Shown here piece by piece: positions 1 through 7,050 of a stretch of 40,627 nt of DNA (position 1 is its first letter; the number at the start of each line of letters is the position of its first letter). The translations under genes were made by a program, and so were the position numbers. The stretch covers positions 1 through 40,627 of the forward strand of contig CAJFSX010000007.1 of assembly GCA_904419775.1 (NCBI GenBank), read 5' to 3'. Source of the stretch: Candidatus Pararuminococcus gallinarum (GTDB taxonomy: Bacteria; Bacillota; Clostridia; Oscillospirales; Ruminococcaceae). The notes beneath the pieces were generated by a model that did not search any database, was not told the origin of the DNA, and saw only the letters and a program-made list of their open reading frames with translations.

Positions 1-60
1 GTAGAAAATCTGCGGACAGGGGAATAAGCCACCCGGGGAAAAAGATTCCGTTAGATAGGT

Positions 61-100
61 AGAAAAAGAGGCCGTTTTTCTAAAAACGGCCTCTTTTTCT
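61..100. terminator. Bidirectional intrinsic terminator
   Basis: A near-perfect inverted repeat of about 18 bp (AGAAAAAGAGGCCG and its complement) has A-runs on one side and T-runs on the other, so it can work on both strands. It closes the minus-strand acetyltransferase gene and whatever plus-strand gene enters from the left. Bases 1-60 may hold the last codons of that gene: two plus frames are open to stops near 25-27 and 60-62, and I cannot tell which is real. Confidence 0.85.
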
Positions 101-115
101 ATACTTGATTGAGAA

Positions 116-751
116 CTAAAAGATAAGAGAGTGGCTATGGATATAAAATTCTTCCTGGCTGGGCTGATATTTCTTTTCGAGTTGTTCTAGTCCTTCATCA
201 TAGCGCTGGGATTCTTTCTCATCGATATCAAAAACAGGGCTTTGATGATAGACCCATTTCCTCCCATCCAAAGCCCCTGGACGGAGTTCTTTTACCAACA
301 TAGCTGCCGGGAAGGTTCCGTCCTCAAGGCAAACATTATACTTTTTACAGCTTTTAAAGCCTCGGCTTACATAATTGGCTGGATTCCCAAAGATGACGAT
401 GGCGTCGTATCCGAGAGCGGACGCTTTCTCGAAGGAATATTCCATCAGTTTTTTTCCGTAGCCCTTTCGCTGATATTTCGGCAGGATGCTGATAGGCCCA
501 AAGGTAAGGATACTCTTTTCGTTCCCGTCTTCATCGATGAGTTTTGCTTTGGTATACATCATATTGCCAATGATCTGCTGGTCTAATTCCATGACCAGAT
601 CTAATTCTGGAAGAAAATCTTGGTGGTCTCGCATGATGTGCACCAAATAGTGCTCCATACATCCTGGAACATAAAGGTTCCAGAATGCTTTTCGTGTCAT
701 GTCTTCCACCTGTTTATAGTCTGCCTGTGTTTCATTTCTTATGGTAATCAT
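116..751 (-). CDS. GNAT family N-acetyltransferase
   Basis: This 211-residue protein looks like a Gcn5-related acetyltransferase, which moves an acetyl group from acetyl-CoA to an amine; the substrate is not predictable. The fold signature is the segment around residues 90-130, ILPKYQRKGYGKKLMEYSFE, where the QRKGYGKKL stretch matches the acetyl-CoA pyrophosphate-binding R/QxxGxG/A motif. A GFKSCKKY stretch follows, as in the predicted-acetyltransferase subgroup (COG3153-like). I chose the ATG at 749-751 because AGGAGGT lies just upstream; the longer reading frame to 841 has no comparable site and an unconvincing N-terminus. It ends at the bidirectional terminator and is monocistronic. The family call is firm, the function open. 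Confidence 0.85.
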   Translation of the reverse strand: MITIRNETQADYKQVEDMTRKAFWNLYVPGCMEHYLVHIMRDHQDFLPELDLVMELDQQIIGNMMYTKAKLIDEDGNEKSILTFGPISILPKYQRKGYGKKLMEYSFEKASALGYDAIVIFGNPANYVSRGFKSCKKYNVCLEDGTFPAAMLVKELRPGALDGRKWVYHQSPVFDIDEKESQRYDEGLEQLEKKYQPSQEEFYIHSHSLIF

Positions 752-925
752 ATTTTGGCTAATACCTCCTGTATGTGAGCATCTCCGTTTTTCTTCAGAT
801 CGTTCGTCTTGGGGGCAGGGCCTGAGACATTGAATTTGCATGGAGTATCTTTATTATTTTCTTAATCTATATCATAAAAAAGGGGGAAAGTAAAGAAGAA
901 AATCTATGGGTAATATTCATAGATG

Positions 926-967
926 TGAAAATAAAGACCTGCGGTCGCGAATTGCTGACCGCAGGTC
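926..967 (-). terminator. Intrinsic terminator-like hairpin, minus strand
   Basis: GACCTGCGGTC (936-946) and GACCGCAGGTC (957-967) form a perfect 11-bp stem with a 10-base loop. On the minus strand the stem is followed by TTTATTTT, a fair U-tract. It is a second terminator downstream of the tRNA-Ser terminator, so either it catches read-through or it ends a short untranslated transcript in 968-1128. Confidence 0.6.
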
Positions 968-1128
968 TGTCTGGCTGTTGCGAAATCGATAACCGCTACA
1001 AACTCGAGCGAAAAGGCAAAAAACCTGAGCCACATGAAAAAGACATTTTCGGAGTGAGGGCGCTTACAGCCGGGCAGGTGAGCCAAGCGTGCCCTTTTGC
1101 GGAAAAGGAGGAGCAAGGGAGCGGGCGC

Positions 1129-1171
1129 AAAAAAAGAAAAATCCAGAAACCCGCATGGTTACTGGATTTTT
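1129..1171 (-). terminator. Terminator of tRNA-Ser gene
   Basis: AAAAATCCAG (1137-1146) pairs with CTGGATTTTT (1162-1171). Read on the minus strand the stem is followed by CTTTTTTT. It starts just past the CCA end of the tRNA. Confidence 0.85.
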
Positions 1172-1174
1172 CGA

Positions 1175-1265
1175 TGGCGGAGACGGTGGGATTCGAACCC
1201 ACGTGCCTATCTCTAGACAAAACGATTTCGAGTCGTTCTCGTTACGACCACTTCGATACGTCTCC
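1175..1265 (-). tRNA. tRNA-Ser (anticodon CGA)
   Basis: A 91-base class II tRNA that reads UCG codons. The acceptor stem GGAGACG pairs with CGTCTCC, followed by discriminator G and a genomically encoded CCA. The anticodon stem is AACGA/TCGTT with loop CTCGAAA, placing CGA at positions 34-36. A long variable arm sits before the T arm (GTGGGTTCGAATCCCAC), as expected for serine tRNA. A promoter lies just upstream at 1287-1315 and a terminator just downstream. Confidence 0.97.
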
Positions 1266-1286
1266 ATGGTAATGGAAGTGGTTTAT

Positions 1287-1315
1287 ATTATACCAAATGT
1301 ACGAATAAAATTCAA
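1287..1315 (-). promoter_or_regulatory. Promoter of tRNA-Ser
   Basis: On the minus strand TTGAAT (1310-1315) is followed after exactly 17 bases by TATAAT (1287-1292), about 22 bases before the mature 5' end of the tRNA. This fits a housekeeping sigma-A type promoter. Confidence 0.8.
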
Positions 1316-1323
1316 CCAGAAAT

Positions 1324-1353
1324 CGCCCTGCCTATTAACTTAAAGGCAGGGCG
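1324..1353 (-). terminator. Terminator downstream of femAB-like gene
   Basis: CGCCCTGCCT (1324-1333) pairs with AGGCAGGGCG (1344-1353) around a 10-base loop. The minus-strand tail ATTTCTGGTT is only moderately U-rich, so termination may be leaky towards the tRNA promoter region. Confidence 0.6.
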
Positions 1354-1362
1354 ACGCTAATA

Positions 1363-2424
1363 TTATTTATGTAATGCGTGGAGCTGACTGGCCATCTTCC
1401 GATGAAGACCGCCCAACAATGTAAAGGCTCGATGCACGCTGGGCCGAAGCACATAATCAAAATCCCCAACCAGCTTTTCAATCCGGCCATTAAAAGATTT
1501 CTTGAACTGATAGATGCCGTAATAGCTGCTTTGGGGATCATCATGAAAGGGGATCCCCTGGAAATCGTAGGTATGGCATCTTGTTTCTATGGCCCATTGA
1601 ATCATTTCCCACTGCATCAAATAATTGGGCATTACATTGCGATGCTCGTTAGAGGAGGCACCGTAGAGATAACAGGTTTTTCCGCCATAATTGATAGCAA
1701 TGGCTCCCGAGATCGCCTGGCCATCGTAGTAACAGAGATACAGCCGTCCATTCAGTTGCATGCTATCCAAAATACGCTCAAAGTACGCCTGAGGCCGAGG
1801 GACAAAGCCATCCCGTTGGGCGGTAATTTCATAGAGACGGTAAAACTCCCCAATATGAGATTTATCCTGGACCAAGCATTGGACACCGTGACGCATAGCC
1901 AACCGAATATTATATCGGCATTTACTGTGAAAGCTACTAAAGATTTCTTCCGCAGTTTTTCCAGTTAAATCCAAGACATAGTTGATCCTAGTCTGTACAG
2001 TGGTCAAATCCTTTTGATCGGGCTGGTAGCGAAATCCTAAATTGGTAAAAAGGGCAATCAACGCTTCATCGGTCTCTTCTGCATAGGGATCGATTTTCAG
2101 CAAAAAGGCATTGTGCTTTTTGGCCACCATCTGGACCCCTGTCATGAGATCCTCTAAAACCTCCGGTGCATCAGGGGAGCATAAAGGTCCTCTCGGCGCA
2201 TAGAGAATGCTGGCACCTAGTAGTGGGATCCGCTTGGATAAGAGCATGACAGAGCCCACAATCTTCTGGGTATCCCGATCACGGCTCACAATGATGGAAC
2301 AACCCCAGTTGGACTTGACTTTAGCCCATTTGTAAGATTGCATGAAGGTCCCCATAGGATGATGTATGACAAAATCTTCGTATTCCATGAGATTTCTGGG
2401 ATCGAGAAATTCCAAGGTGCGCAT
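1363..2424 (-). CDS. FemAB/FemX-family peptidoglycan cross-bridge aminoacyltransferase
   Basis: The 353-residue protein matches FemABX enzymes, which attach amino acids from aminoacyl-tRNA to the lysine or diaminopimelate stem of lipid II to build the peptidoglycan bridge. The N-terminus has the family's HPMGTFMQSYKWA motif (residues about 22-34). The middle carries KCRYNIRLAMRHGV, typical of the second GNAT-like lobe, and YLYGASSNEHRNVMPNYLMQWEMI the C-terminal lobe. Length is slightly below FemA (about 420) because the coiled-coil arm is missing, as in FemX-type members. The start at 2424 fits homologue N-termini, although the GGGG sits almost against the ATG. It lies behind a small membrane-protein gene whose frame overlaps its start. 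The amino acid added is unknown. Confidence 0.85.
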   Translation of the reverse strand: MRTLEFLDPRNLMEYEDFVIHHPMGTFMQSYKWAKVKSNWGCSIIVSRDRDTQKIVGSVMLLSKRIPLLGASILYAPRGPLCSPDAPEVLEDLMTGVQMVAKKHNAFLLKIDPYAEETDEALIALFTNLGFRYQPDQKDLTTVQTRINYVLDLTGKTAEEIFSSFHSKCRYNIRLAMRHGVQCLVQDKSHIGEFYRLYEITAQRDGFVPRPQAYFERILDSMQLNGRLYLCYYDGQAISGAIAINYGGKTCYLYGASSNEHRNVMPNYLMQWEMIQWAIETRCHTYDFQGIPFHDDPQSSYYGIYQFKKSFNGRIEKLVGDFDYVLRPSVHRAFTLLGGLHRKMASQLHALHK

Positions 2425-2737
2425 CCCCTTTCGGTTGATGTAAATGGAAAGAAGTAGGTATGTTCATCCGATCTATCCCAAAACTAATGTTCTGCTGGGG
2501 AAAGGACAAGCCTTGGCTATTTTGGGAAAAGGATGGAATACTATTGAGATCGTTCTGTGACATTAGAAAAAATAAACGGACGGCAGCCATACTCGCTGCA
2601 GCCAGACAGCAAAGAGCGATGAATAGGGACACAACAGTAAAGGAGACAGCCAATATCCTGCGGAGCATTTGTTTGTTTAGAGACTTTGGGTTACAGGGAA
2701 AAGGACGAATTTCTCTCAAGTTTTTCTGTGTTTCCAT
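2321..2737 (-). CDS. Small single-pass membrane protein, function unknown
   Basis: I do not recognise this 138-residue protein. An N-terminal basic segment (residues 1-27) leads into one strong membrane helix (about 29-53, rich in V, L, A and C), then a polar Ser/Asn/Gln-rich tail predicted outside. The ATG at 2735-2737 has a near-ideal AGGAGGGG upstream, which is the main support for it being real. Its 3' end overlaps the femAB-like gene by 104 bases in another frame, so the last 30-35 residues may be an artefact of a lost stop codon. The promoter with operator-like repeats at 2815-2865 precedes it, so it is probably the first gene of a two-gene unit with the cell-wall enzyme. Confidence 0.5.
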   Translation of the reverse strand: METQKNLREIRPFPCNPKSLNKQMLRRILAVSFTVVSLFIALCCLAAASMAAVRLFFLMSQNDLNSIPSFSQNSQGLSFPQQNISFGIDRMNIPTSFHLHQPKGDAHLGISRSQKSHGIRRFCHTSSYGDLHAILQMG

Positions 2738-2814
2738 ATTCGCCCCTCCTTTTGGTAGATCAACTGTCAATTATAGGGGAAGGACGTCGTTTGCGTTGAT
2801 TTTTTAATTATTTG

Positions 2815-2853
2815 GTCTACGATCGTCGTCTTGTTTAGTCTACACCTGTCGTC
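2815..2853. promoter_or_regulatory. Two tandem operator-like repeats (BlaI/MecI-like)
   Basis: GTCTAC-N4-GTCGTC occurs at 2815-2830 and again at 2838-2853, a period of 23 bp (about two helical turns). Each copy is an imperfect dyad; TACACCTGTC in the second differs by one base from TACANNTGTA, the core I recall for BlaI/MecI repressor sites. The right copy overlaps the -10 and spacer of the minus-strand promoter and the left copy covers its start region, a typical repressor placement. No BlaI gene is in the window. Confidence 0.5.
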
Positions 2854-2865
2854 CTAAAAAGTCAA
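2837..2865 (-). promoter_or_regulatory. Promoter of small membrane protein/femAB unit
   Basis: On the minus strand TTGACT (2860-2865) is followed after 17 bases by TAGACT (2837-2842). The leader to the ATG at 2737 is about 95 bases. The operator-like repeats overlie the -10 and the transcription start. Confidence 0.55.
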
Positions 2866-2880
2866 TACTTTCCCCATGGA

Positions 2881-2943
2881 TATTATAGTCCATATTTGGA
2901 TAATATTCAATAGATGGAGCATATTTTATACTGATACTATAAT
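2881..2943 (+). promoter_or_regulatory. Putative promoter and dyad before XRE regulator
   Basis: A clear TATAAT lies at 2938-2943, about 28 bases before the ATG at 2971; no good -35 is visible at the right distance. Upstream is an AT-rich imperfect dyad at 2881-2905 (TATTA..TCCA/TGGA-TAATA), which could be an autoregulatory site. Confidence 0.45.
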
Positions 2944-2970
2944 GACTGTCACCGGGAGGCTGGTGGTGCA

Positions 2971-3183
2971 ATGATTGTATATACACCGTTGTGGAAAACC
3001 ATGAAGGAGAAAAATGTCACCACTTATACCCTGATCTCGAAATTCGGCATGAGCAGCCATACCGTTCACCGTCTGCGACATAATATGGGAATATCCACCC
3101 AGCTGATTAACGACCTATGCAGGATTCTCGACTGCCGGGTGGAGGATATTCTCCTCTATCAGCCTGACATTGATAAAAAATAA
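2971..3183 (+). CDS. Small XRE/Cro-type HTH transcriptional regulator
   Basis: This 70-residue protein is essentially one helix-turn-helix domain of the Cro/YozG-like type. Residues 17-45 (TYTLISKFGMSSHTVHRLRHN) carry the scanning and recognition helices, followed by the usual ISTQLINDLCRILDCRVEDIL ending that closes the five-helix fold. Such stand-alone domains often act as autorepressors or control a neighbouring unit. The ATG has GGGAGG about 12 bases upstream. It is divergent from the membrane protein/femAB unit and ends at its own terminator, so either could be its target. Identification of the fold is firm. Confidence 0.85.
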   Translation: MIVYTPLWKTMKEKNVTTYTLISKFGMSSHTVHRLRHNMGISTQLINDLCRILDCRVEDILLYQPDIDKK

Positions 3184-3223
3184 ACGGCATTCACCGATTG
3201 ATCTCGGGGGATGCCGTTGTTTC
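3183..3223 (+). terminator. Terminator of XRE regulator
   Basis: AACGGCAT (3183-3190) pairs with ATGCCGTT (3211-3218), followed by GTTTCTT. It overlaps the stop codon of the regulator. Confidence 0.75.
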
Positions 3224-3349
3224 TTAAGGGGAAGGCTCTTTTTGCCTTGTCCGGCGGTAATGATTGCAGCTTCCCTGCAATATATTAGAAGCAGACCCGT
3301 CTGCATCTGGATATCCTTCGCGGAGCAGACGAAAAGGGAGGCGGGCAAG

Positions 3350-4267
3350 ATGATCTTCCCCAAAGTCATCCGGCTCCGACGCCGGGCGCTGGTAGCGGTT
3401 CTGGTGGTCATGGGCGGCATTTTTTTGGCGGGAGTTGCGGCACTGCTGCATACTCCGGCGGCGGTATCCTCTTCGGCGTCAGGGGGAGAAGCTCCGGTGG
3501 AGCTGCCCATTTTGATGTACCATCATGTCCTGAAATACGGCCAGCAGTTGGGCGCTTACACCATTACCCCGACGGAGTTTGAAAAGGACCTGCAGTATAT
3601 CCAAAGCCATGGTTATACCACCATTGACACCGATGACCTCATCGGATATGTCTATCATGGGAAATCCCTTCCGGAAAAGCCCATTATGATTACCTTTGAC
3701 GACGGCTACTACTCCAACTATTTTTATGCCTATCCGCTGCTCAAGAAATACAATATGAAGGCGGTGATCTCCATTATCGGTAAATACACTGATCTTTACA
3801 GCGAGAGGGGAGACCTGCATGTCAACTATTCCCACCTCAACTGGGATCAGCTGCTCTCTATGGAGAACACGGGAACGGCCGATATCCAAAACCACACCTA
3901 TGATCTGCACACTACCGACCAGGGCCGCAAGGGGTGCAAGAAAAACTGGGGGGAAGGGGCTGAGGAATATAAGGCCATGCTCCGGGCGGATGTGGGAAAG
4001 CTGTCCGACCGGATTCGGGAGATGCTGGGCAAAGAGGCCACCTTTTTTGCCTATCCCTTCGGCTTCTATTGTGAAGAAACAGATGAGGTTCTCAAGGAGA
4101 TGGGCTTTCTTGGCACCTTTTCTTCCGAGGAGGGGATCAATTATCTGACACGGGAACCAGACCAGCTGTTTCACCTTAAGCGCAACAACCGTCCCCACGA
4201 CCTGACCAGCGAGGATTTTTTCGAAAAGGTAGAGAAACACCGGAAAAAGGATTCCAAATCCGCCTAA
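3350..4267 (+). CDS. Polysaccharide deacetylase (NodB domain), membrane anchored
   Basis: A 305-residue carbohydrate esterase 4 family protein that probably removes acetyl groups from cell-wall or other surface polysaccharide outside the membrane. One membrane helix or signal anchor lies at about residues 11-31. The NodB domain follows, with LMYHHV, the metal/catalytic motif TFDDGY (D117, D118), the metal-binding HTYDLH (H182, H187) and YPFG near 226. The open frame extends upstream to 3170, but that extension covers the regulator's stop and terminator. The ATG at 3350 has GGGAGG at good spacing and places the membrane anchor at the N-terminus. It is convergent with the M23 peptidase and shares a terminator with it. 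Confidence 0.9.
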   Translation: MIFPKVIRLRRRALVAVLVVMGGIFLAGVAALLHTPAAVSSSASGGEAPVELPILMYHHVLKYGQQLGAYTITPTEFEKDLQYIQSHGYTTIDTDDLIGYVYHGKSLPEKPIMITFDDGYYSNYFYAYPLLKKYNMKAVISIIGKYTDLYSERGDLHVNYSHLNWDQLLSMENTGTADIQNHTYDLHTTDQGRKGCKKNWGEGAEEYKAMLRADVGKLSDRIREMLGKEATFFAYPFGFYCEETDEVLKEMGFLGTFSSEEGINYLTREPDQLFHLKRNNRPHDLTSEDFFEKVEKHRKKDSKSA

Positions 4268-4302
4268 AAAGGAGCCCCCGGCAGTGCCGAGGGCTCCTTT
4301 TC
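4266..4302. terminator. Bidirectional terminator between deacetylase and M23 peptidase
   Basis: AAAAGGAGCCC and GGGCTCCTTTT form a long stem with an inner CGGCA/TGCCG; there are A and T runs on both sides. It overlaps the stop codons of both convergent genes. Confidence 0.85.
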
Positions 4303-5390
4303 TAAGAGGAAGAGGCTTCCTGCTGCCTAATATAGGATTCATAGTCCGGGTCATCAATTTCGTAAACCCTGTTATAGTCCTTTGTTTCTTCGTCCTTGAC
4401 CACCTTGGATTTGTTTTGGGCTAGGAAGTTGACAATGTCGTACATGTCAATCCAAATTTCCCCGTTGCCATCAATCTGAGATTCGTCAAAGACAATCTGC
4501 ATTCCGATATGCAGATGGGGGACGGTCATATTGTTGGCCCCCTCCTTGGTGGAATAGCCGGTCATTCCCAGGTAACCGATGACGTCCCCGGCGTTTACCG
4601 CCATACCTTCCTCCAGGTCCAGATGATAGGGATGCTTTTGCCGGAGATGGGCGTAGTAGTAATACCGCTTTCGATCAAAGCTGAGGATGCCAATGCGCCA
4701 GCCCCCATATTGGTTCCAGCCCAGATGCTCGATGGTGCCTCCCTCCACTGCCACAATGGGGGTGCCGATGGAACCCACTAGGTCATTGCCCAGATGGCGG
4801 CGGGCATAGCCATAGGAGCGGGAATTCCCAAAATCATCGTAGTGGCTGTAGGAGTAGCCGGAGGCAATGGGAGAATAGACCTTGAGGCCGTACCGGGTCT
4901 CCATAAAGGTTTCTCCTGGCAGTACCTCACTTTCCCTTTCCACATCTGCATACCCGAGAAATTCCCCCAGCACCGTATCATATACCTCATGGTAGTAGTC
5001 ATAGTACTCCATGTCTTTGGTGATTTCCGCCATTGTTTCCCCGGCATTGAGCCGCTCCACCAACACTTCCATATCCTTGGACTTATAGCGGTCCCACTTT
5101 CCGCCATATTTGGCGCCCAAATATCCCAGCACCTGGATCCAATCGATGTGGATCTCTGACTCGCAGCTTTCAATGTCGTATTTCATCGCCTTTTTCATGG
5201 CGCTTTCAGGAACATTAAACTCCGCCCATTTGATGTAGCCGTCCTGATCCACCGGCTGGACCGGAGGGGTACTGTCTGGGGTAAGGGTTTTGTCCAGCTG
5301 TAGGTAGGATAGAATCACCAATACCGCCGCCACCAGGATCAAGCCGGCCTCTATGATTTTTTTCAAGCCATACCACCTGCGCATCTTCAC
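4302..5390 (-). CDS. M23 family metallopeptidase (LytM domain), membrane anchored
   Basis: This 362-residue protein is a zinc peptidase of the LytM type, which cuts peptide cross-links of peptidoglycan. A signal anchor lies at residues 12-30, a variable stalk (about 35-160) follows, and the LytM domain is C-terminal. Zinc ligands are visible as HLGND (H199, D203) and HLH (H292, H294), with H248 in YAHL as the extra active-site histidine, so it should be active rather than a degenerate regulator. Asp/Tyr-rich tail residues follow the domain. The start is GTG at 5388-5390, with GAGGG five bases upstream; an ATG two codons inside is possible. Sporulation-linked M23 proteins look similar, but nothing here proves that role. 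Confidence 0.88.
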   Translation of the reverse strand: MKMRRWYGLKKIIEAGLILVAAVLVILSYLQLDKTLTPDSTPPVQPVDQDGYIKWAEFNVPESAMKKAMKYDIESCESEIHIDWIQVLGYLGAKYGGKWDRYKSKDMEVLVERLNAGETMAEITKDMEYYDYYHEVYDTVLGEFLGYADVERESEVLPGETFMETRYGLKVYSPIASGYSYSHYDDFGNSRSYGYARRHLGNDLVGSIGTPIVAVEGGTIEHLGWNQYGGWRIGILSFDRKRYYYYAHLRQKHPYHLDLEEGMAVNAGDVIGYLGMTGYSTKEGANNMTVPHLHIGMQIVFDESQIDGNGEIWIDMYDIVNFLAQNKSKVVKDEETKDYNRVYEIDDPDYESYIRQQEASSS

Positions 5391-5441
5391 AGTTTCCCTC
5401 TATGTATATGTGCAGACGAATGACAATTAGTATTTTTTCGC

Positions 5442-5472
5442 AAAAAAGAGACGCCTCAAAAGAGACGTCTCT
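5442..5472 (-). terminator. Terminator of dCMP deaminase gene
   Basis: AGAGACGCCTC (5447-5457) pairs with GAGACGTCTCT (5462-5472), one wobble, and the minus strand continues with TTTTTT. It separates the gene from the M23 peptidase downstream. Confidence 0.85.
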
Positions 5473-5477
5473 CAGAA

Positions 5478-5969
5478 TTAATAGCCGCGTTTTCCTTCTA
5501 GGGATTCGTCGTTCATGACCCACTCGTCATAAACATAGATGACCCGGAAATCCTCTGGAGTATCCCGGACCACCACGGTGCTGATACCGGCATTGATAAT
5601 CATCCGCTTGCACATGGCACAGGGATTGGCCTCCTTGACCAGCTCCTTGGTGGCGTAGTCCCGGCCCACCAGATAGAGGGTGCTACCGATCATATCCGCC
5701 CGGGAGGCGGAGATAATGGCGTTTGCCTCTGCGTGGACCGACCGGCATAGCTCATACCGCTCCCCCCGGGGGATTCCTAGCTTTTCTCGGGTACAGTAGC
5801 CCAGGTCACAGCAGTTTTTCCGGCCCCGAGGGGCTCCCACATAGCCGGTGGAGATAATCTCGTCGTTTTTTACAATGATGGCGCCGAAATTCCTTCTGAG
5901 GCAGGTACCCCGTTCCAGCACCGTTTGGGCAATGTCCAGATAATAGTTGATTTTATCGCGTCGATTCAT
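5478..5969 (-). CDS. dCMP deaminase (cytidine/deoxycytidylate deaminase family)
   Basis: This 163-residue enzyme matches deoxycytidylate deaminases (ComEB-like), which turn dCMP into dUMP for thymidylate synthesis in the cytosol. The zinc and catalytic motif HAEANAI (H79, E81) and the second motif PCAMCKR (C117, C120) are both intact. Extra cysteines in KNCCDLGYC (53-59) are typical of this subgroup, where they bind a second metal. I start at the ATG 5967-5969 because GGGGAGG lies ten bases upstream; the frame open to 6029 adds a basic stretch without homologue-like features. It is divergent from rsmA. Confidence 0.92.
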   Translation of the reverse strand: MNRRDKINYYLDIAQTVLERGTCLRRNFGAIIVKNDEIISTGYVGAPRGRKNCCDLGYCTREKLGIPRGERYELCRSVHAEANAIISASRADMIGSTLYLVGRDYATKELVKEANPCAMCKRMIINAGISTVVVRDTPEDFRVIYVYDEWVMNDESLEGKRGY

Positions 5970-6065
5970 AGGTTTGCGCCTCCCCTGGGCTTTTTCTTTT
6001 ATTGTAGTTGATTTGCCGGGGCGTTGCAATGGATTTTCCAGAATTTCATGAAATCCGGGAGAGTT

Positions 6066-6095
6066 TTGTCATAATCTACGAAACTATGTTATAAT
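6066..6095 (+). promoter_or_regulatory. Promoter of rsmA
   Basis: TTGTCA (6066-6071), 18 bases, TATAAT (6090-6095). The predicted start of transcription near 6102 rules out the first in-frame ATG at 6102 as a normal start and supports the ATG at 6147. Confidence 0.8.
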
Positions 6096-6146
6096 AGCTC
6101 TATGAAATCAGGGCATCAGCCCGGCGACTATGGGGGACCGCACTTT

Positions 6147-7022
6147 ATGAGCAAGCTTTCCAATATCGGCACCATCAAGGACATTCTCAACCGTTATGGT
6201 TTTACCTTTTCCAAGGCCCTGGGGCAGAACTTCCTCATCAATCCCTCTGTCTGCCCTAGGATTGCCGAGCTGGGGGGAGCTAGGCCAGGCGCCGGCGTCA
6301 TTGAGATTGGCTCCGGCATTGGGGTGCTCACCGAAGAGTTGGCACAGCGGGCGGATAAGGTGGTCTGCATCGAGCTGGATAGCCGGTTGATGCCGGTGCT
6401 GGATGAGACCCTGGCCGGGTATCACAATATCAAGATCATCAATGAAGATGTCCTCAAGGTGGATCTTCAAAAGCTTATCGCCGACGAATTTGCCGGTATG
6501 GAGGTGGCTGTCTGCGCCAACCTCCCCTATTACATTACCTCCCCCATCATCATGTCCCTGCTGGAGCAGCGCCTGCCCATCTCCTCGATCACCGTTATGG
6601 TACAGAAGGAGGCGGCGGTGCGCATCTGCGCCAAACCCGGCAGCCGGGAATGTGGGGCGCTGAGCCTGGCGGTGTCCTATTACAGTGAGCCGAAGCAGCT
6701 GTTTTCTGTCTCCCGAGGCAGCTTTATGCCCGCCCCGGAAGTGGACTCCGCTGTCATCCGGCTGGATGTGCGGAAGGAGCCTCCCATCCAGGTGAAGAGT
6801 GAGGATGTTCTGTTCCGGGTCATCCGGGCCGGGTTTTCCCAGCGGAGAAAAACCATCTGCAACTGCTTGGCTTCGGGGCTGGGGATATCCAAGGAGAAAG
6901 CGGCTCAGGCCTTGGAAGAAGCCAAAGTCAGCCCCCAGGCCCGGGCGGAAAAGCTGACGCTGGAGGAGTTTGGCCGGCTGGCGGACTGCCTGCGGGCTGA
7001 ACTTTCCGAAAAGGAACGATAA
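6147..7022 (+). CDS. rsmA: 16S rRNA (adenine1518/1519-N6)-dimethyltransferase RsmA
   Basis: This 291-residue enzyme (also KsgA) dimethylates two adjacent adenines in the 3' hairpin of 16S rRNA during small-subunit maturation. The S-adenosylmethionine site EIGSGIGVLTEEL is near residue 52, the acidic ligand follows in VCIELDSRL, and the catalytic NLPYYITSP is near 127, all intact. The N-terminal ALGQNFLINP is the family signature and the C-terminal helical domain is complete. Length is normal. The start at 6147 follows GGGGGA; an upstream in-frame ATG lies at the transcription start and is unlikely. The SnoaL-like gene follows after 28 bases, probably in the same transcript. Confidence 0.95.
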   Translation: MSKLSNIGTIKDILNRYGFTFSKALGQNFLINPSVCPRIAELGGARPGAGVIEIGSGIGVLTEELAQRADKVVCIELDSRLMPVLDETLAGYHNIKIINEDVLKVDLQKLIADEFAGMEVAVCANLPYYITSPIIMSLLEQRLPISSITVMVQKEAAVRICAKPGSRECGALSLAVSYYSEPKQLFSVSRGSFMPAPEVDSAVIRLDVRKEPPIQVKSEDVLFRVIRAGFSQRRKTICNCLASGLGISKEKAAQALEEAKVSPQARAEKLTLEEFGRLADCLRAELSEKER

Positions 7023-7050
7023 TACTTTATTCAGGCGAAGGGGAAAACAG

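Larger units (their letters stand above)
752..1174. other. Gene-free stretch between acetyltransferase and tRNA-Ser
   Basis: No credible protein gene lies here. On the minus strand it holds the tRNA-Ser terminator at 1129-1171, then about 160 bases of GC-moderate sequence without an obvious promoter, then a second minus-strand terminator at 926-967. A short imperfect dyad lies at 902-922 (TCTATG/CATAGA). The small frames here lack ribosome sites. Confidence 0.6.

Noticed and set aside
904..1116. 70-codon minus-strand frame downstream of tRNA-Ser
   Set aside because: No ribosome site, and it runs through the terminator hairpin at 936-967; a non-coding explanation is better.
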